Part shown: positions 31,244 to 39,926 of the stretch, piece by piece
Position numbering within the stretch: the stretch's first letter is position 1
Layout: each line of letters opens with the position of its first letter
NCBI GenBank assembly: GCA_029251505.1
Contig: JAQXDG010000172.1
Location: forward strand, 1 to 44,721
DNA length: 44,721 bases
Direction of reading: 5' to 3'
Source: Glaciecola sp.
Lineage (GTDB): Bacteria > Pseudomonadota > Gammaproteobacteria > Enterobacterales > Alteromonadaceae
Position numbers and translations under genes: made by a program
Notes under the pieces: generated by a model
Databases searched by the model: none
Seen by the model: only the letters and a program-made list of their open reading frames with translations
What the model was told of the DNA's origin: nothing

Positions 31244-32959
31244 ATGGAATCACAACGTAGTTTTATGCTTATTGCCCTTGCACTAGTGAGTTTTTTACTA
31301 TGGCAGGAATGGCAGTCAGCATACGGGCCAAAAGCGGTCACACCAGTTGAGCAAACACAAAACGAATTAGCATTACCTGAGGCCAAATTTGTCGCGAGTA
31401 CTAATTCAGTCAATAGCTCAGTAAATAACTCGACAGAAAATGCAGCTACTAACAGTGCAGTTGACGTACCAGCCGGTATGGCTAGTCAACCTACTGTTCC
31501 TGTTATGCAAAATCAACAAGGTCAAAGTGTGCGTTTTGTTGATGTTGTTACAGATACATTATTGGTAACAATTGATTTATTAGGTGGCGATGTCATTAAA
31601 GCCAACTTAGTTAAATATCCTGTTACTAAAGGTTCTAACGATTCTTATAGCTTATTACGTCCTAACGCAGATGCATTATATGTGGCGCAAAGCGGATTAA
31701 TCGGTGCTAACGGTCCAGATGCTAATCCCGCAGGTCGCCCTTTATACACAACAAGCAGCATGCAATTTACGTTAAATAATGACACCTTATCAGTGCCACT
31801 TAGTTGGGTCGGGAATGATGGTCTACAAATTACTAAAACGTTTATCTTTACCCGTGGTAGTCATGCGGTAGAGTTACAACAAACTGTTGCTAATAACTCA
31901 ATTAATACCGCAATCGTTCAGCCGTATGCTCAACTTAAACAAACCTTCGCTTTACCTGAAAGTAACATGTTTATGCCAACTTATCGTGGCGCAGCATATG
32001 GTACGGATCAAGAACAGTATCAAAAACATCCGTTTAGCGATATTGAAGAAGAAAATCTACGCATCGCCACCCCAGCTGGTTGGATTGCAATGATCGAACA
32101 TTACTTCTTATCTGCTTGGGTACCACCACAAGATAAAACCAATACTATTTATACCCGTTCTATTAATAACGAGTTTGCCACTATTGGTTATACTTCAGAA
32201 CCAGTAAGTATTGCTGCTGGTACTCAAACCATCTTAGAAAGTGTTCTGTATTTGGGTCCTAAAGATCAGGATACACTTAAGCTATATGCCACAGGCTTAA
32301 ACTTAACTGTTGATTATGGCTTTTTATGGTTTATCTCTGAATGGTTATTCTGGTTACTACAAATTATTCAAGGTGTCGTTGTAAACTGGGGCGTCGCAAT
32401 TATCATCATTACTATTATTGTTAAAGGGATCATGTATCCATTAACCAAAAAGCAATATGAGTCAATGGCTAAGATGCGTGTATTAGGCCCTAAAATGACC
32501 CAGTTGAAAGACCGTTTTGGCGATGACCGTCAAAAAATGTCGCAAGCTATGATGGAGCTGTATAAGAAAGAAAAAGTAAACCCTATGGGCGGCTGTTTCC
32601 CTCTATTACTGCAAATGCCAATATTCTTAGCCCTTTATTGGGTATTCTTAGAAAGTGTTGAATTGCGCCAAGCTGACTTTGTATTGTGGATCACGGATTT
32701 ATCGACTAAAGACCCATTCTTTGTTTTACCGGTGTTAACTGGTATTTCAATGTACATGCTACAGAAGTTACAGCCAATGACGGTAACCGATGAAATGCAA
32801 AAGAAAATTATGCAGTTTATGCCTGTCATGATGACTATTTTCTTTATGTGGTTCCCAGCCGGTCTCGTCTTATATTGGTTAGTGAGTAACATTATTACGT
32901 TGGTTCAAGCAAAAATAATTTATGCTTCAATGGAAAAACGTGGCATAAAAGCACACTAA
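31244..32959 (+). CDS. yidC: Membrane protein insertase YidC
   Basis: YidC inserts and folds inner-membrane proteins alone or with SecYEG. The 571-aa protein (E. coli 548) has TM1 at residues 6-19, a Ser/Asn/Thr-rich linker (about 35-85) longer than in E. coli, the large periplasmic beta-sandwich domain, and five C-terminal transmembrane segments including MYPLTKKQYESMAKMRVL and the NPMGGCFPLLLQMPIF loop. A terminator follows its stop, ending the rpmH operon. Confidence 0.97.
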   Translation: MESQRSFMLIALALVSFLLWQEWQSAYGPKAVTPVEQTQNELALPEAKFVASTNSVNSSVNNSTENAATNSAVDVPAGMASQPTVPVMQNQQGQSVRFVDVVTDTLLVTIDLLGGDVIKANLVKYPVTKGSNDSYSLLRPNADALYVAQSGLIGANGPDANPAGRPLYTTSSMQFTLNNDTLSVPLSWVGNDGLQITKTFIFTRGSHAVELQQTVANNSINTAIVQPYAQLKQTFALPESNMFMPTYRGAAYGTDQEQYQKHPFSDIEEENLRIATPAGWIAMIEHYFLSAWVPPQDKTNTIYTRSINNEFATIGYTSEPVSIAAGTQTILESVLYLGPKDQDTLKLYATGLNLTVDYGFLWFISEWLFWLLQIIQGVVVNWGVAIIIITIIVKGIMYPLTKKQYESMAKMRVLGPKMTQLKDRFGDDRQKMSQAMMELYKKEKVNPMGGCFPLLLQMPIFLALYWVFLESVELRQADFVLWITDLSTKDPFFVLPVLTGISMYMLQKLQPMTVTDEMQKKIMQFMPVMMTIFFMWFPAGLVLYWLVSNIITLVQAKIIYASMEKRGIKAH

Positions 32960-32983
32960 TTTTCAGACCAAAATATGATATAA

Positions 32984-33028
32984 GCCGTTTGTTTCAAGCT
33001 CTGTCTTGATGAAGCAAACGGCTTTTTT
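32984..33028 (+). terminator. Terminator of the rpmH-rnpA-yidD-yidC operon
   Basis: GCCGTTTG (32984-32991) pairs with CAAACGGC (33015-33022), the stem continuing inward with imperfect TTCAAG/CTTGATGAA pairing; six Ts follow (33023-33028). Confidence 0.9.
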
Positions 33029-33037
33029 ATTGGCAAA

Positions 33038-33068
33038 TTGTACTTGTGACCTAAAAGCACCGTATAAT
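33038..33068 (+). promoter_or_regulatory. Probable yajQ promoter
   Basis: A perfect TATAAT (33063-33068) with TTGTAC (33038-33043) at a rather long 19-bp spacing, directly after the yidC terminator and about 30 bp before the yajQ ATG. Confidence 0.5.
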
Positions 33069-33100
33069 ATGTCACAACCATTTTTTATAAGGAATACACT

Positions 33101-33583
33101 ATGCCTACTTTTGATATTGTCTCTGAAATTAATAAAGTTGAAGTCGCTAATGCTGTTGATAACGCCAATCGTGAACTTGCAACGCGATTTGATTTTCGTG
33201 GCGTTGAAGCCTCATTTGAATTAGTTGGCGAAACGGTTGAAATAGTTGGTGAAGGTGAGTTTCAACTGAAGCAAATGATGGATATCTTACGCAACTCTTG
33301 TGTTAAACGGGGTGTTGACACCAAATCGTTGGATATGCAAAGTGTAGATCGTAGTGGTAAATTGCATAAACAAAAAGTTGTGTTCCAAGAAGGTATTAAT
33401 CAAGAAACGGCTAAAAAAATCATCAAATTGATTAAAGATGCAAAGATGAAAGTACAAACAGCCATTCAAGGTGAAAAACTTCGTGTGACTGGTAAAAAAC
33501 GCGATGATCTTCAACAAGTCATGCAATTAGTTAAAACGGCTGATTTAGGTCAACCGTTCCAGTTTGAAAACTTCCGAGATTAA
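33101..33583 (+). CDS. yajQ: YajQ family nucleotide-binding protein
   Basis: The 160-aa protein (typical 160-163) starts with the family sequence [22 protein letters not shown] and contains TRFDFRG and the C-terminal [11 protein letters not shown]. YajQ has two ferredoxin-like domains and binds nucleotides or RNA; some members are reported to bind cyclic di-GMP. It is placed between yidC and mnmE, six bases before mnmE, an arrangement different from E. coli where these two are neighbours apart from tnaC/other genes. Confidence 0.93.
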   Translation: MPTFDIVSEINKVEVANAVDNANRELATRFDFRGVEASFELVGETVEIVGEGEFQLKQMMDILRNSCVKRGVDTKSLDMQSVDRSGKLHKQKVVFQEGINQETAKKIIKLIKDAKMKVQTAIQGEKLRVTGKKRDDLQQVMQLVKTADLGQPFQFENFRD

Positions 33584-33589
33584 TTCACT

Positions 33590-34996
33590 ATGAGTGTTGT
33601 TGATCAAGTTACTCCTGCACCTAACTTATTCCATCAAGATACTATTGTGGCGCAAGCCACCGCTATAGGGAAAGGCGGCGTAGGGATCATTCGCGTATCA
33701 GGACCACAAGCGCGAGTAGTAGCTCAGGCCATTATTGGTCATTGCCCTGCCCCACGTTACGCCCATTATGGTGACTTTAAGGGCAGCGATGGAACCGTAC
33801 TTGATCAAGGAATTGCACTATTTTTTCCCAATCCACATTCTTTTACTGGCGAAGATGTCCTTGAATTACAAGGGCATGGTGGTCAGATAATTATGGATAT
33901 GCTGATCCAAGCTATCCTTTCTCAGCCACACATTCGTTTAGCCAAACCTGGAGAATTTTCAGAAAGGGCATTTTTAAATGATAAATTAGATTTGACACAA
34001 GCCGAAGCAATTGCAGATTTAATTGATGCATCATCCGAACAAGCTGCGCGAAGTGCACTACGTTCGTTACAAGGTGAGTTTTCAAAACGTATCAATGAAC
34101 TAGTAGAAAGTATTATTCATTTACGCATGTATGTAGAAGCGGCGATTGATTTTCCTGAAGAAGAAATCGATTTTTTGTCTGATGGTAAAGTCCAAGGTGA
34201 CTTAAACCATATTGTAGCGACACTTGCTAGCGTGCAACAACAGGCAAAACAAGGCAGTATTTTACGCGAAGGCATGCAAGTAGTGATTGCCGGGCGTCCT
34301 AACGCTGGTAAATCGAGTTTACTCAATGCTTTGTCTGGCAGAGATGCGGCTATTGTCACTGAAATTGCAGGTACGACTCGAGATGTGCTGTCTGAGCATA
34401 TTCACATAGATGGCATGCCACTTCATATCATCGATACAGCGGGGCTCAGAGATAGCCCAGATATTGTCGAACAAATTGGAATTGAACGGGCATGGCAAGC
34501 TATTCAAAATGCTGATCGAGTGTTGTTTATGGTTGATAGCCATACTCAAGCTGATGACAGTACTGATCCGCATCAAATTTGGCCTGAATTTATGGCAAAA
34601 TTACCGCCTGAATTAGGCGTGACAGTGATCCGTAATAAAGCAGATTTGAGTGGTGCGCCTGTTGGTTTTAGTAATGATCATGGTTATCCAACATTTACTA
34701 TTAGTGCAGCATTGCATGATGGCGTGGATCTGGTTACAGCACATTTAAAAGATTGCATGGGATTTGATACTACTAGCGAAGGTCAGTTTATTGCTCGACG
34801 TCGCCATGTATTAGCCATTGAAGATGCGGCTAATCATTTACATACGGGTAAAGAACAACTCGAATTGAATTTTGCTGGTGAATTACTCGCAGAAGAATTA
34901 CGCTTAGCGCAACTATCCTTAAATGAAATTACCGGTGAATTTAGTTCGGATGATTTGTTAGGTAAAATTTTCTCTTCATTTTGTATTGGTAAATAA
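33590..34996 (+). CDS. mnmE: tRNA uridine-5-carboxymethylaminomethyl modification GTPase MnmE
   Basis: MnmE acts with MnmG (encoded at 40304) to modify wobble U34 of tRNAs. The 468-aa protein has the N-terminal THF-binding domain ([19 protein letters not shown]), a helical domain, and the inserted G domain with G1 GRPNAGKSS, switch IAGTTRD, G3 DTAGL and G4 NKAD. The C-terminal CIGK carries the catalytic cysteine. The N-terminus is about 14 residues longer than in E. coli before DTIVAQAT. Confidence 0.96.
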   Translation: MSVVDQVTPAPNLFHQDTIVAQATAIGKGGVGIIRVSGPQARVVAQAIIGHCPAPRYAHYGDFKGSDGTVLDQGIALFFPNPHSFTGEDVLELQGHGGQIIMDMLIQAILSQPHIRLAKPGEFSERAFLNDKLDLTQAEAIADLIDASSEQAARSALRSLQGEFSKRINELVESIIHLRMYVEAAIDFPEEEIDFLSDGKVQGDLNHIVATLASVQQQAKQGSILREGMQVVIAGRPNAGKSSLLNALSGRDAAIVTEIAGTTRDVLSEHIHIDGMPLHIIDTAGLRDSPDIVEQIGIERAWQAIQNADRVLFMVDSHTQADDSTDPHQIWPEFMAKLPPELGVTVIRNKADLSGAPVGFSNDHGYPTFTISAALHDGVDLVTAHLKDCMGFDTTSEGQFIARRRHVLAIEDAANHLHTGKEQLELNFAGELLAEELRLAQLSLNEITGEFSSDDLLGKIFSSFCIGK

Positions 34997-34998
34997 AC

Positions 34999-35445
34999 AT
35001 GCAGCAAGTTGAAATCATTGTAGGCTCGGTATTAGGTGCAACAGAATATGTAGCAGATGCAATAGCGGCGGTATGCCCAGAAATAGGGTTAATTGCAAAC
35101 GTGCATTTTTCTCCAAATTTGGCTGATATTAATCCCGATGCACCATGGATAGTATGTAGCTCGACGCATGGTGCCGGTGATTTACCGGATAATATTCACG
35201 CATTTCATAAACAACTTCAAGACAGCACATTAGCCAATCCCTTTTTAATAGTGGGTTTAGGTGACAGTAGCTACGATACTTACTGCCAAGGTGCTCAAAC
35301 TCTGTATGATACATTGCTTCGTACTGGAGCCAATGCACTGCAAGTCCCCTATTTGGTCGATGTATTACACCACCCTATTCCTGAAGATGTGGTAGTAGCG
35401 TGGATCACACCATATTTAACAGCGCTTGCGGCGAATGAAGCGTAA
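34999..35445 (+). CDS. mioC: Flavodoxin-like protein MioC
   Basis: A 148-aa FMN-binding flavodoxin-fold protein with the phosphate-binding loop region GSVLGATEYVAD, CSSTHGAGDLPDN and VGLGDSSYDTYCQGA. In E. coli MioC has been linked to biotin synthase electron transfer, and the gene lies next to oriC. Here it follows mnmE by 2 bp and is separated from oriC by the helicase-loader pair and the sucrose cassette. Confidence 0.9.
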   Translation: MQQVEIIVGSVLGATEYVADAIAAVCPEIGLIANVHFSPNLADINPDAPWIVCSSTHGAGDLPDNIHAFHKQLQDSTLANPFLIVGLGDSSYDTYCQGAQTLYDTLLRTGANALQVPYLVDVLHHPIPEDVVVAWITPYLTALAANEA

Positions 35446-35473
35446 ATATGAATACGAATAAAAAGCACAACAT

Positions 35474-36133
35474 ATGAATCAAGCTGAACTGCATGCCTTA
35501 CAACAGCCTATTAGTCATTACGCACGTGTATTGTATTGTGTGTATTTACAACCGCATGCAAATGTATTGAGTGGTGCAAGTGAACCTATTAAAAATAAAG
35601 CTATAGGAAAGTTATTAGGGGATCAATACAATACTTTTACACAAGGTAGACAGATTAATTCAGTGATCCAAGAATTGATCGATGTAGGGTTAGTCAATAT
35701 CAATGCTAAAACTGATCTTTCGCGCAGTATCCAAGATCAACGTGTTGCACTACCATTAATGGTGTTAAAAGATGATGCCTATCAGATATTGCATGGTGCT
35801 ATAGCCCCTATGCATGGGCAGTGGTTACCCGATGAAACCTTGTATCAAGAATTATCATCCTTAGTTGGATTAATAGATAAAAGTTATACATTGGAAGATG
35901 TCGGTGAGTTTGTCGCCTATTGGTTAGGCCGACCACAAAATCGCTTTACTTTGTTTCAATGGACGCAGAAATTTGTATTACAACGTAAGCAATTTGCTCA
36001 ACGTGGTAACAGACAGCAAGCGGCACAAACCGTGATAGGCAATCAGCAAGTAAAAACTACCGCGGGGATAGTGGCTGATGATAAAACCCGAGCGCTAGTT
36101 GAAAAATATAATAAACCTAATAACGAAGATTGA
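35474..36133 (+). CDS. DnaT-like primosomal protein with a distinct N-terminal domain
   Basis: The 219-aa protein contains a DnaT DNA-binding domain (about residues 115-172; the pattern HGQWLPDETLYQEL...EFVAYWLGRPQNRFTLFQWTQKF matches the W-P-D, F-x-x-Y-W and Q-W positions of E. coli DnaT). Residues 1-100 do not resemble E. coli DnaT and look like a helical, possibly winged-helix, replication-protein domain. The tail (175-219) is polar. It lies directly before and probably overlaps a dnaC-like gene, the same pairing as E. coli dnaT-dnaC, so a role in helicase loading or primosome assembly is inferred. Confidence 0.75.
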   Translation: MNQAELHALQQPISHYARVLYCVYLQPHANVLSGASEPIKNKAIGKLLGDQYNTFTQGRQINSVIQELIDVGLVNINAKTDLSRSIQDQRVALPLMVLKDDAYQILHGAIAPMHGQWLPDETLYQELSSLVGLIDKSYTLEDVGEFVAYWLGRPQNRFTLFQWTQKFVLQRKQFAQRGNRQQAAQTVIGNQQVKTTAGIVADDKTRALVEKYNKPNNED

Positions 36134-36140
36134 GAATAAT

Positions 36141-36149
36141 TGTGGATAA
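36141..36149 (-). promoter_or_regulatory. DnaA box over the start codon of the helicase-loader gene
   Basis: TGTGGATAA, the reverse complement of the strong box TTATCCACA, covers the GTG that is the probable start of the dnaC-like gene. DnaA bound here could affect transcription through the operon. Confidence 0.45.
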
Positions 36150-37062
36150 TATTGCAGATAAAATTGATCGTTTAGCCAAAACGCTAGGGAAACGTACCCC
36201 ACTGGAAAAAGATTATATTAGCTATGAAAACTTACGTAGTGATTATGAATCTAAGGCTAATGCAGAGATCAGGCAATTACAACACGCAACCAAAAAAGAT
36301 CGCATCGCGTCTTTACATGGTAATGCCGATCTCAATCCTGATTGGCGTTTTAATACGTTAGTTAATGATGCTGATGATGTAAATGAAGCAATTAGCATCG
36401 CACACTCTTTTATTGCGGCACATGACGATCCACACTGGCGCAATAATAGTTCACACATGATGATTTTTTATGGGGATTATGGCCGAGGTAAATCTCATAT
36501 TGCCGGTGCTATTGCGCATGAATTAATAGAAAAATATGAAACGAGCGTTTTATATCGTCAGTTAAGCTCACTGTTAGATATGCGTTTTTTCTCTTATGAT
36601 TTTAATTCTAAAGATAGCGTGGGTGAAAATTTCCGTCGTCTACAACGTGATTTACTCAATGTTGATTTACTTATATTAGATGAAGTATGTGTCAATGAAA
36701 CGATGCTTAAGAAAAATGCCCAAAGCTGGTTAGGTAACCTACTTCGCCAACGATTAGTGAATCACAAAAACTGCATACTGATCACTAACCATGAGTTACC
36801 TGATTTAGAAATTGCACTAGGTAAGTATTGTGCAGAATCAATTAACGAATACGATAAGTACAAGGTACGTTTTACTGGTCCAAGTCGCCGTGAGCAGCTT
36901 GGTCCAGAAGCTATTAGTAGCACTCCAGTGCATCAATCTGCTGGTACGTCGCAAAATGCAGGTCAAACTTCTTCACAAAGTCCTGTGCAAAGTCCGTCAC
37001 ACAGTAACTATACTAATCGACCGCAAGGCGGTTACCGACCTGGACAGGACTTATACAAGTAA
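36142..37062 (+). CDS. dnaC: DnaC-like AAA+ replicative helicase loader
   Basis: A loader of the replicative helicase DnaB, by similarity. Walker A is GDYGRGKSH and Walker B LLILDE, with sensor ITN after NHKNCIL and an Arg-rich SRR near the end of the AAA+ core. The N-terminal part (KDRIASLHGNADLNPDWRF) corresponds to the SGI-x-PLH region of E. coli DnaC. GTG at 36142 is preceded by GAGA at suitable distance; a TTG at 36130 overlapping the upstream stop is the alternative (310 aa). The final 45 or so residues are a Ser/Gln/Pro/Asn-rich, probably disordered tail absent from E. coli DnaC (245 aa). Confidence 0.8.
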   Translation: MDNIADKIDRLAKTLGKRTPLEKDYISYENLRSDYESKANAEIRQLQHATKKDRIASLHGNADLNPDWRFNTLVNDADDVNEAISIAHSFIAAHDDPHWRNNSSHMMIFYGDYGRGKSHIAGAIAHELIEKYETSVLYRQLSSLLDMRFFSYDFNSKDSVGENFRRLQRDLLNVDLLILDEVCVNETMLKKNAQSWLGNLLRQRLVNHKNCILITNHELPDLEIALGKYCAESINEYDKYKVRFTGPSRREQLGPEAISSTPVHQSAGTSQNAGQTSSQSPVQSPSHSNYTNRPQGGYRPGQDLYK

Positions 37063-37068
37063 TTGTTT

Positions 37069-37102
37069 TAGCCGCTAATTTTTATATCTATTTTTGTGGC
37101 TA
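37069..37102. terminator. Possible weak terminator between convergent dnaC-like and fructokinase genes
   Basis: TAGCCGC (37069-37075) pairs with GTGGCTA (37096-37102) with one G-U, around a T-rich 20-nt loop. The T-run after the stem is poor on the plus strand; AAAA follows on the minus strand. Confidence 0.3.
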
Positions 37103-37116
37103 TTTCAGTTCAAATA

Positions 37117-38052
37117 TTATAATTCACTTAAGTGAGGTAAGGCGTTAAATGCGCCTTTCTTTTCACAGGTTTTTGCCCCAATTTGACTCGCAAACTTAAC
37201 TGCTTTAAACAACGTGTCAGCATCAAATGATTGGGTTGATGTGATTTTGTGGTTAGAACAGTAACTCAAAAAACCACTGATAAATCCATCACCCGCACCA
37301 GTGGTATCAACCACTTTTTGAGGCATAAAAGGGGTGATATGAAGGTTATCACCTGATCTATTCATTACAGTGATAGGATTAGCTCCATCAGTAATCAAAA
37401 TCACCGCACCATTAGCAATATTGTCATTGATGATTGTTGTAAAGTTGGGGATAACCGTTTCTAAATGGATATATTCTTCTTTACTAAATTTTAAGATATC
37501 CGCCAAGATCATTAAATCACCTACTCTCTCTGGTAAATACTGAACTTGCTCTGCTGGCCACAGATTTTCTCGTAAATTAACATCAAGACTGATTAACGCA
37601 CCGGTTTGTTGAATTGCCATTAAACCCAATAACGTCGCGTTATGATTAGCTGGCAATGTCGACGTATTCGAGCACAAATGAATAATGTCGCCAGTAGTGA
37701 ATGGATAAGCGGTTATCGACTTAGCAGTAAAATCTAAATCTGCAGTATTATGACGATAAAATTGAAACGATCGCTCACCACAATCATCCAAACTCACTAA
37801 AACTAAGGCTGTAGAATGTGAAGATACAGGGCTATATGCTAGTTCCACTCCAGCAGCCTCTAATTCTGTGGTAAGTAATCGACCCATCGCATCACTGCTC
37901 AACGTGCCAATAAAAACACTTTTTTGTCCTAATTTAGCGACACCGACCGCTACGTTTGCTGGTGCACCACCAGCACATTTAACACAGTGTGACGAATCGT
38001 TATCCGCAGGCAGTAAATCAATTAATGCTTCACCAAATGAAATAATAGCCAT
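37117..38052 (-). CDS. PfkB-family carbohydrate kinase, probably fructokinase
   Basis: The 311-aa protein has the two PfkB signatures: GGAPANVAVGVAKLG near residue 28 and DTTGAGDGFISGF near residue 250, where the Asp of GAGD is the catalytic base. ATP:fructose 6-phosphotransferase is the most likely activity because the gene is divergent from a sucrose phosphorylase, which releases free fructose. AGGAG lies properly before the ATG. The 101-bp divergent promoter region has a LacI-type operator. Other PfkB sugars cannot be excluded from sequence alone. Confidence 0.88.
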   Translation of the reverse strand: MAIISFGEALIDLLPADNDSSHCVKCAGGAPANVAVGVAKLGQKSVFIGTLSSDAMGRLLTTELEAAGVELAYSPVSSHSTALVLVSLDDCGERSFQFYRHNTADLDFTAKSITAYPFTTGDIIHLCSNTSTLPANHNATLLGLMAIQQTGALISLDVNLRENLWPAEQVQYLPERVGDLMILADILKFSKEEYIHLETVIPNFTTIINDNIANGAVILITDGANPITVMNRSGDNLHITPFMPQKVVDTTGAGDGFISGFLSYCSNHKITSTQSFDADTLFKAVKFASQIGAKTCEKKGAFNALPHLSEL

Positions 38053-38082
38053 ATAAACGCTCCTATTTAAAAATTTTGTATT

Positions 38083-38098
38083 GTATTTATGTAAATAC
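38083..38098. promoter_or_regulatory. Inverted repeat in the sucrose-cassette divergent promoter
   Basis: GTATTTA-TG-TAAATAC has perfect 7-bp arms. It overlaps the likely -35 region of the sucrose phosphorylase promoter (TTTATG, 17 bp, TATGAT at 38109-38114) and the likely -10 of the kinase promoter, so it could be a second regulator site. Confidence 0.4.
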
Positions 38099-38118
38099 GA
38101 TGTAAACTTATGATATAG

Positions 38119-38132
38119 CTTAATCGATTAAG
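38119..38132. promoter_or_regulatory. LacI/GalR-type operator of the sucrose cassette
   Basis: CTTAATCGATTAAG is a perfect 14-bp palindrome with the central CG and AAnCGnTT core of LacI-family operators. It lies at the probable transcription start of the sucrose phosphorylase gene, 21 bp before its ATG, where a repressor would block initiation. No LacI-family gene is in this window. Confidence 0.65.
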
Positions 38133-38153
38133 AATCAAATTAAAGGTTGTGAA

Positions 38154-39635
38154 ATGTCACTAAAAAATCAGGTTCAACTTATCACTTACGTAGACCGTTT
38201 AGCAAATGGTGGTTTAGATAAACTCAATACACTATTGAGTCATGAATTTGCAGGGTTGTTTGGTGGTGTGCATTTATTACCTTTCTTCAATCCTATTGAT
38301 GGTGAAGACGCTGGATTTGATCCCATTGACCATACACAAGTAGACAAGCGAATAGGTACTTGGGCTGATATTGCTAGTATTGGTGCAACTCACGATATTA
38401 TGGCTGACTTAATCGTCAATCACGTGTCTGCTCAGTCACTCGTATTTCAAGATGTGTTAGCTCAAGGCTCACAATCGCCTTATTTTGATCTGATCATGAC
38501 CAAAGAAAAAGTATTTGGGTTAGAGGCTACTCAAGCGGATATAGATAAAATTTACCGTCCTCGCCCTACCCCTTGCTTTACCCCTATGACGTGTGCCACT
38601 GGCGAAGTCATGAATGTTTGGACCACATTTACCTCTAATCAAATAGATATAGATGTTACTGGTGAACAAGGTCAAGCATACTTAGACCGTATTTTAGATA
38701 CGTTTGAACAAAACAACATTAAACTCATACGCCTTGATGCCGCAGGTTATGCCATTAAAAAGGCAGGGACTAATTGCTTTATGCTAGATGATACATTTGA
38801 TTTTATCAATGCATTATCAGCCAAGGCCAATACACGAGGCATGAACTGTCTAGTCGAAATCCACTCGTATTACAAAACTCAAATAGAAATAGCAAAGCGC
38901 TGTGAAGCCGTTTACGACTTTGCATTGCCGCCATTAGTCCTACACACTTTATTTAATAATGATGCGCAAGCGTTGTTTGATTGGTTAAGTATCTCACCCC
39001 GAAACTGCGTCACAGTATTAGATACACATGATGGTATTGGCATTGTTGATGTGGGACCTGAAGGGGATAAACCAGGATTATTAACGAATAAACAAATTGA
39101 TAATTTAGTCGAATCTATTCACCATAATTCACAAGGTCAAAGTCGTAAAGCTACCGGTGCAGCTGCAAGTAATGTCGATTTGTATCAAGTAAACTGTACT
39201 TACTTAGATGCATTGGGCAACAACAAACAAGACTATTTGTTAGCACGTGCTATCCAGTTTTTTGCACCAGGGATCCCTCAAGTATATTATGCAGGAGTAT
39301 TAGGGCTTAACAATGACATGGTATTATTAGCTAAATCACAAGTTGGTCGGGATATAAATAGACCTTATTTAGATGATGCTACTCTGCAATCTGCGCTGAC
39401 TACGCCATTTTTTGGTGCTATGAAAACCTTGATTGAATTACGCAATACCCATCCAGCATTTAACGGTAAATTTGCTATTTCATTAAATGATAACAAGTTA
39501 AAAATGCAGTGGCAGTTAGCTGAAGAAGCTATTTGTTTAGATGTAGATATACTACAACACACTGCCTCTATAACCTCATTCATCAATGATAATATAGAAC
39601 AAACTATTGATATTAAAGATGAAAATATAAAATAA
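38154..39635 (+). CDS. Sucrose phosphorylase (GH13 subfamily 18)
   Basis: The enzyme splits sucrose with phosphate into glucose 1-phosphate and fructose in the cytosol. The 493-aa protein aligns from end to end with the Bifidobacterium enzyme: VQLITYVDRL start, LPFFNPIDGEDAGFDPIDH, YRPRPTP, nucleophile Asp195 in IRLDAAGY, acid/base Glu235 in LVEIHSYY and stabilising Asp293 in LDTHDGIG. The substrate loop ATGAAASNVDLYQVN keeps the DLYQ segment of true sucrose phosphorylases, which argues against glucosylglycerol or sucrose-6-phosphate variants. AAAGG precedes the ATG. Its product fructose would be used by the divergent kinase. Confidence 0.9.
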   Translation: MSLKNQVQLITYVDRLANGGLDKLNTLLSHEFAGLFGGVHLLPFFNPIDGEDAGFDPIDHTQVDKRIGTWADIASIGATHDIMADLIVNHVSAQSLVFQDVLAQGSQSPYFDLIMTKEKVFGLEATQADIDKIYRPRPTPCFTPMTCATGEVMNVWTTFTSNQIDIDVTGEQGQAYLDRILDTFEQNNIKLIRLDAAGYAIKKAGTNCFMLDDTFDFINALSAKANTRGMNCLVEIHSYYKTQIEIAKRCEAVYDFALPPLVLHTLFNNDAQALFDWLSISPRNCVTVLDTHDGIGIVDVGPEGDKPGLLTNKQIDNLVESIHHNSQGQSRKATGAAASNVDLYQVNCTYLDALGNNKQDYLLARAIQFFAPGIPQVYYAGVLGLNNDMVLLAKSQVGRDINRPYLDDATLQSALTTPFFGAMKTLIELRNTHPAFNGKFAISLNDNKLKMQWQLAEEAICLDVDILQHTASITSFINDNIEQTIDIKDENIK

Positions 39636-39641
39636 ACATAT

Positions 39642-39926
39642 TTGCTTACGCTTTTTACAACCTTTTACCCTTTGCTTGCGACTATACTGTTAAGACTGAT
39701 ACCAGATCAATCATTACAACAAATCTTCGCAGCATCTCCTAGTGGCGGTTTACAAGTCAAAACTGACGTAGGAAAAATCAACATCACAACTCATGATAAC
39801 CCCTCTATTGTGGTTATTGTCGAGATAGAAGGTAAAATCAATGGCGGTGGTCCAAAACTGATATTACACACATCAGGTGGTAGCGTTAAAATAAGAAAAA
39901 GTAATAATATCAATAACCTAATGTAA
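39642..39926 (+). pseudogene. Possible remnant of a DUF4097-like (adhesin-type beta-repeat) gene
   Basis: An open frame of 94 codons that needs a TTG start and has no clear ribosome-binding site. The last 60 residues (SGGLQVKTDVGKINIT..., then KLILHTSGGSVKI) show the alternating beta pattern of the C-terminal repeats of DUF4097 proteins, while the front part looks random. It may be the broken end of a longer gene cut by arrival of the sucrose cassette, or chance. I could not find the rest in neighbouring frames. Confidence 0.3.
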
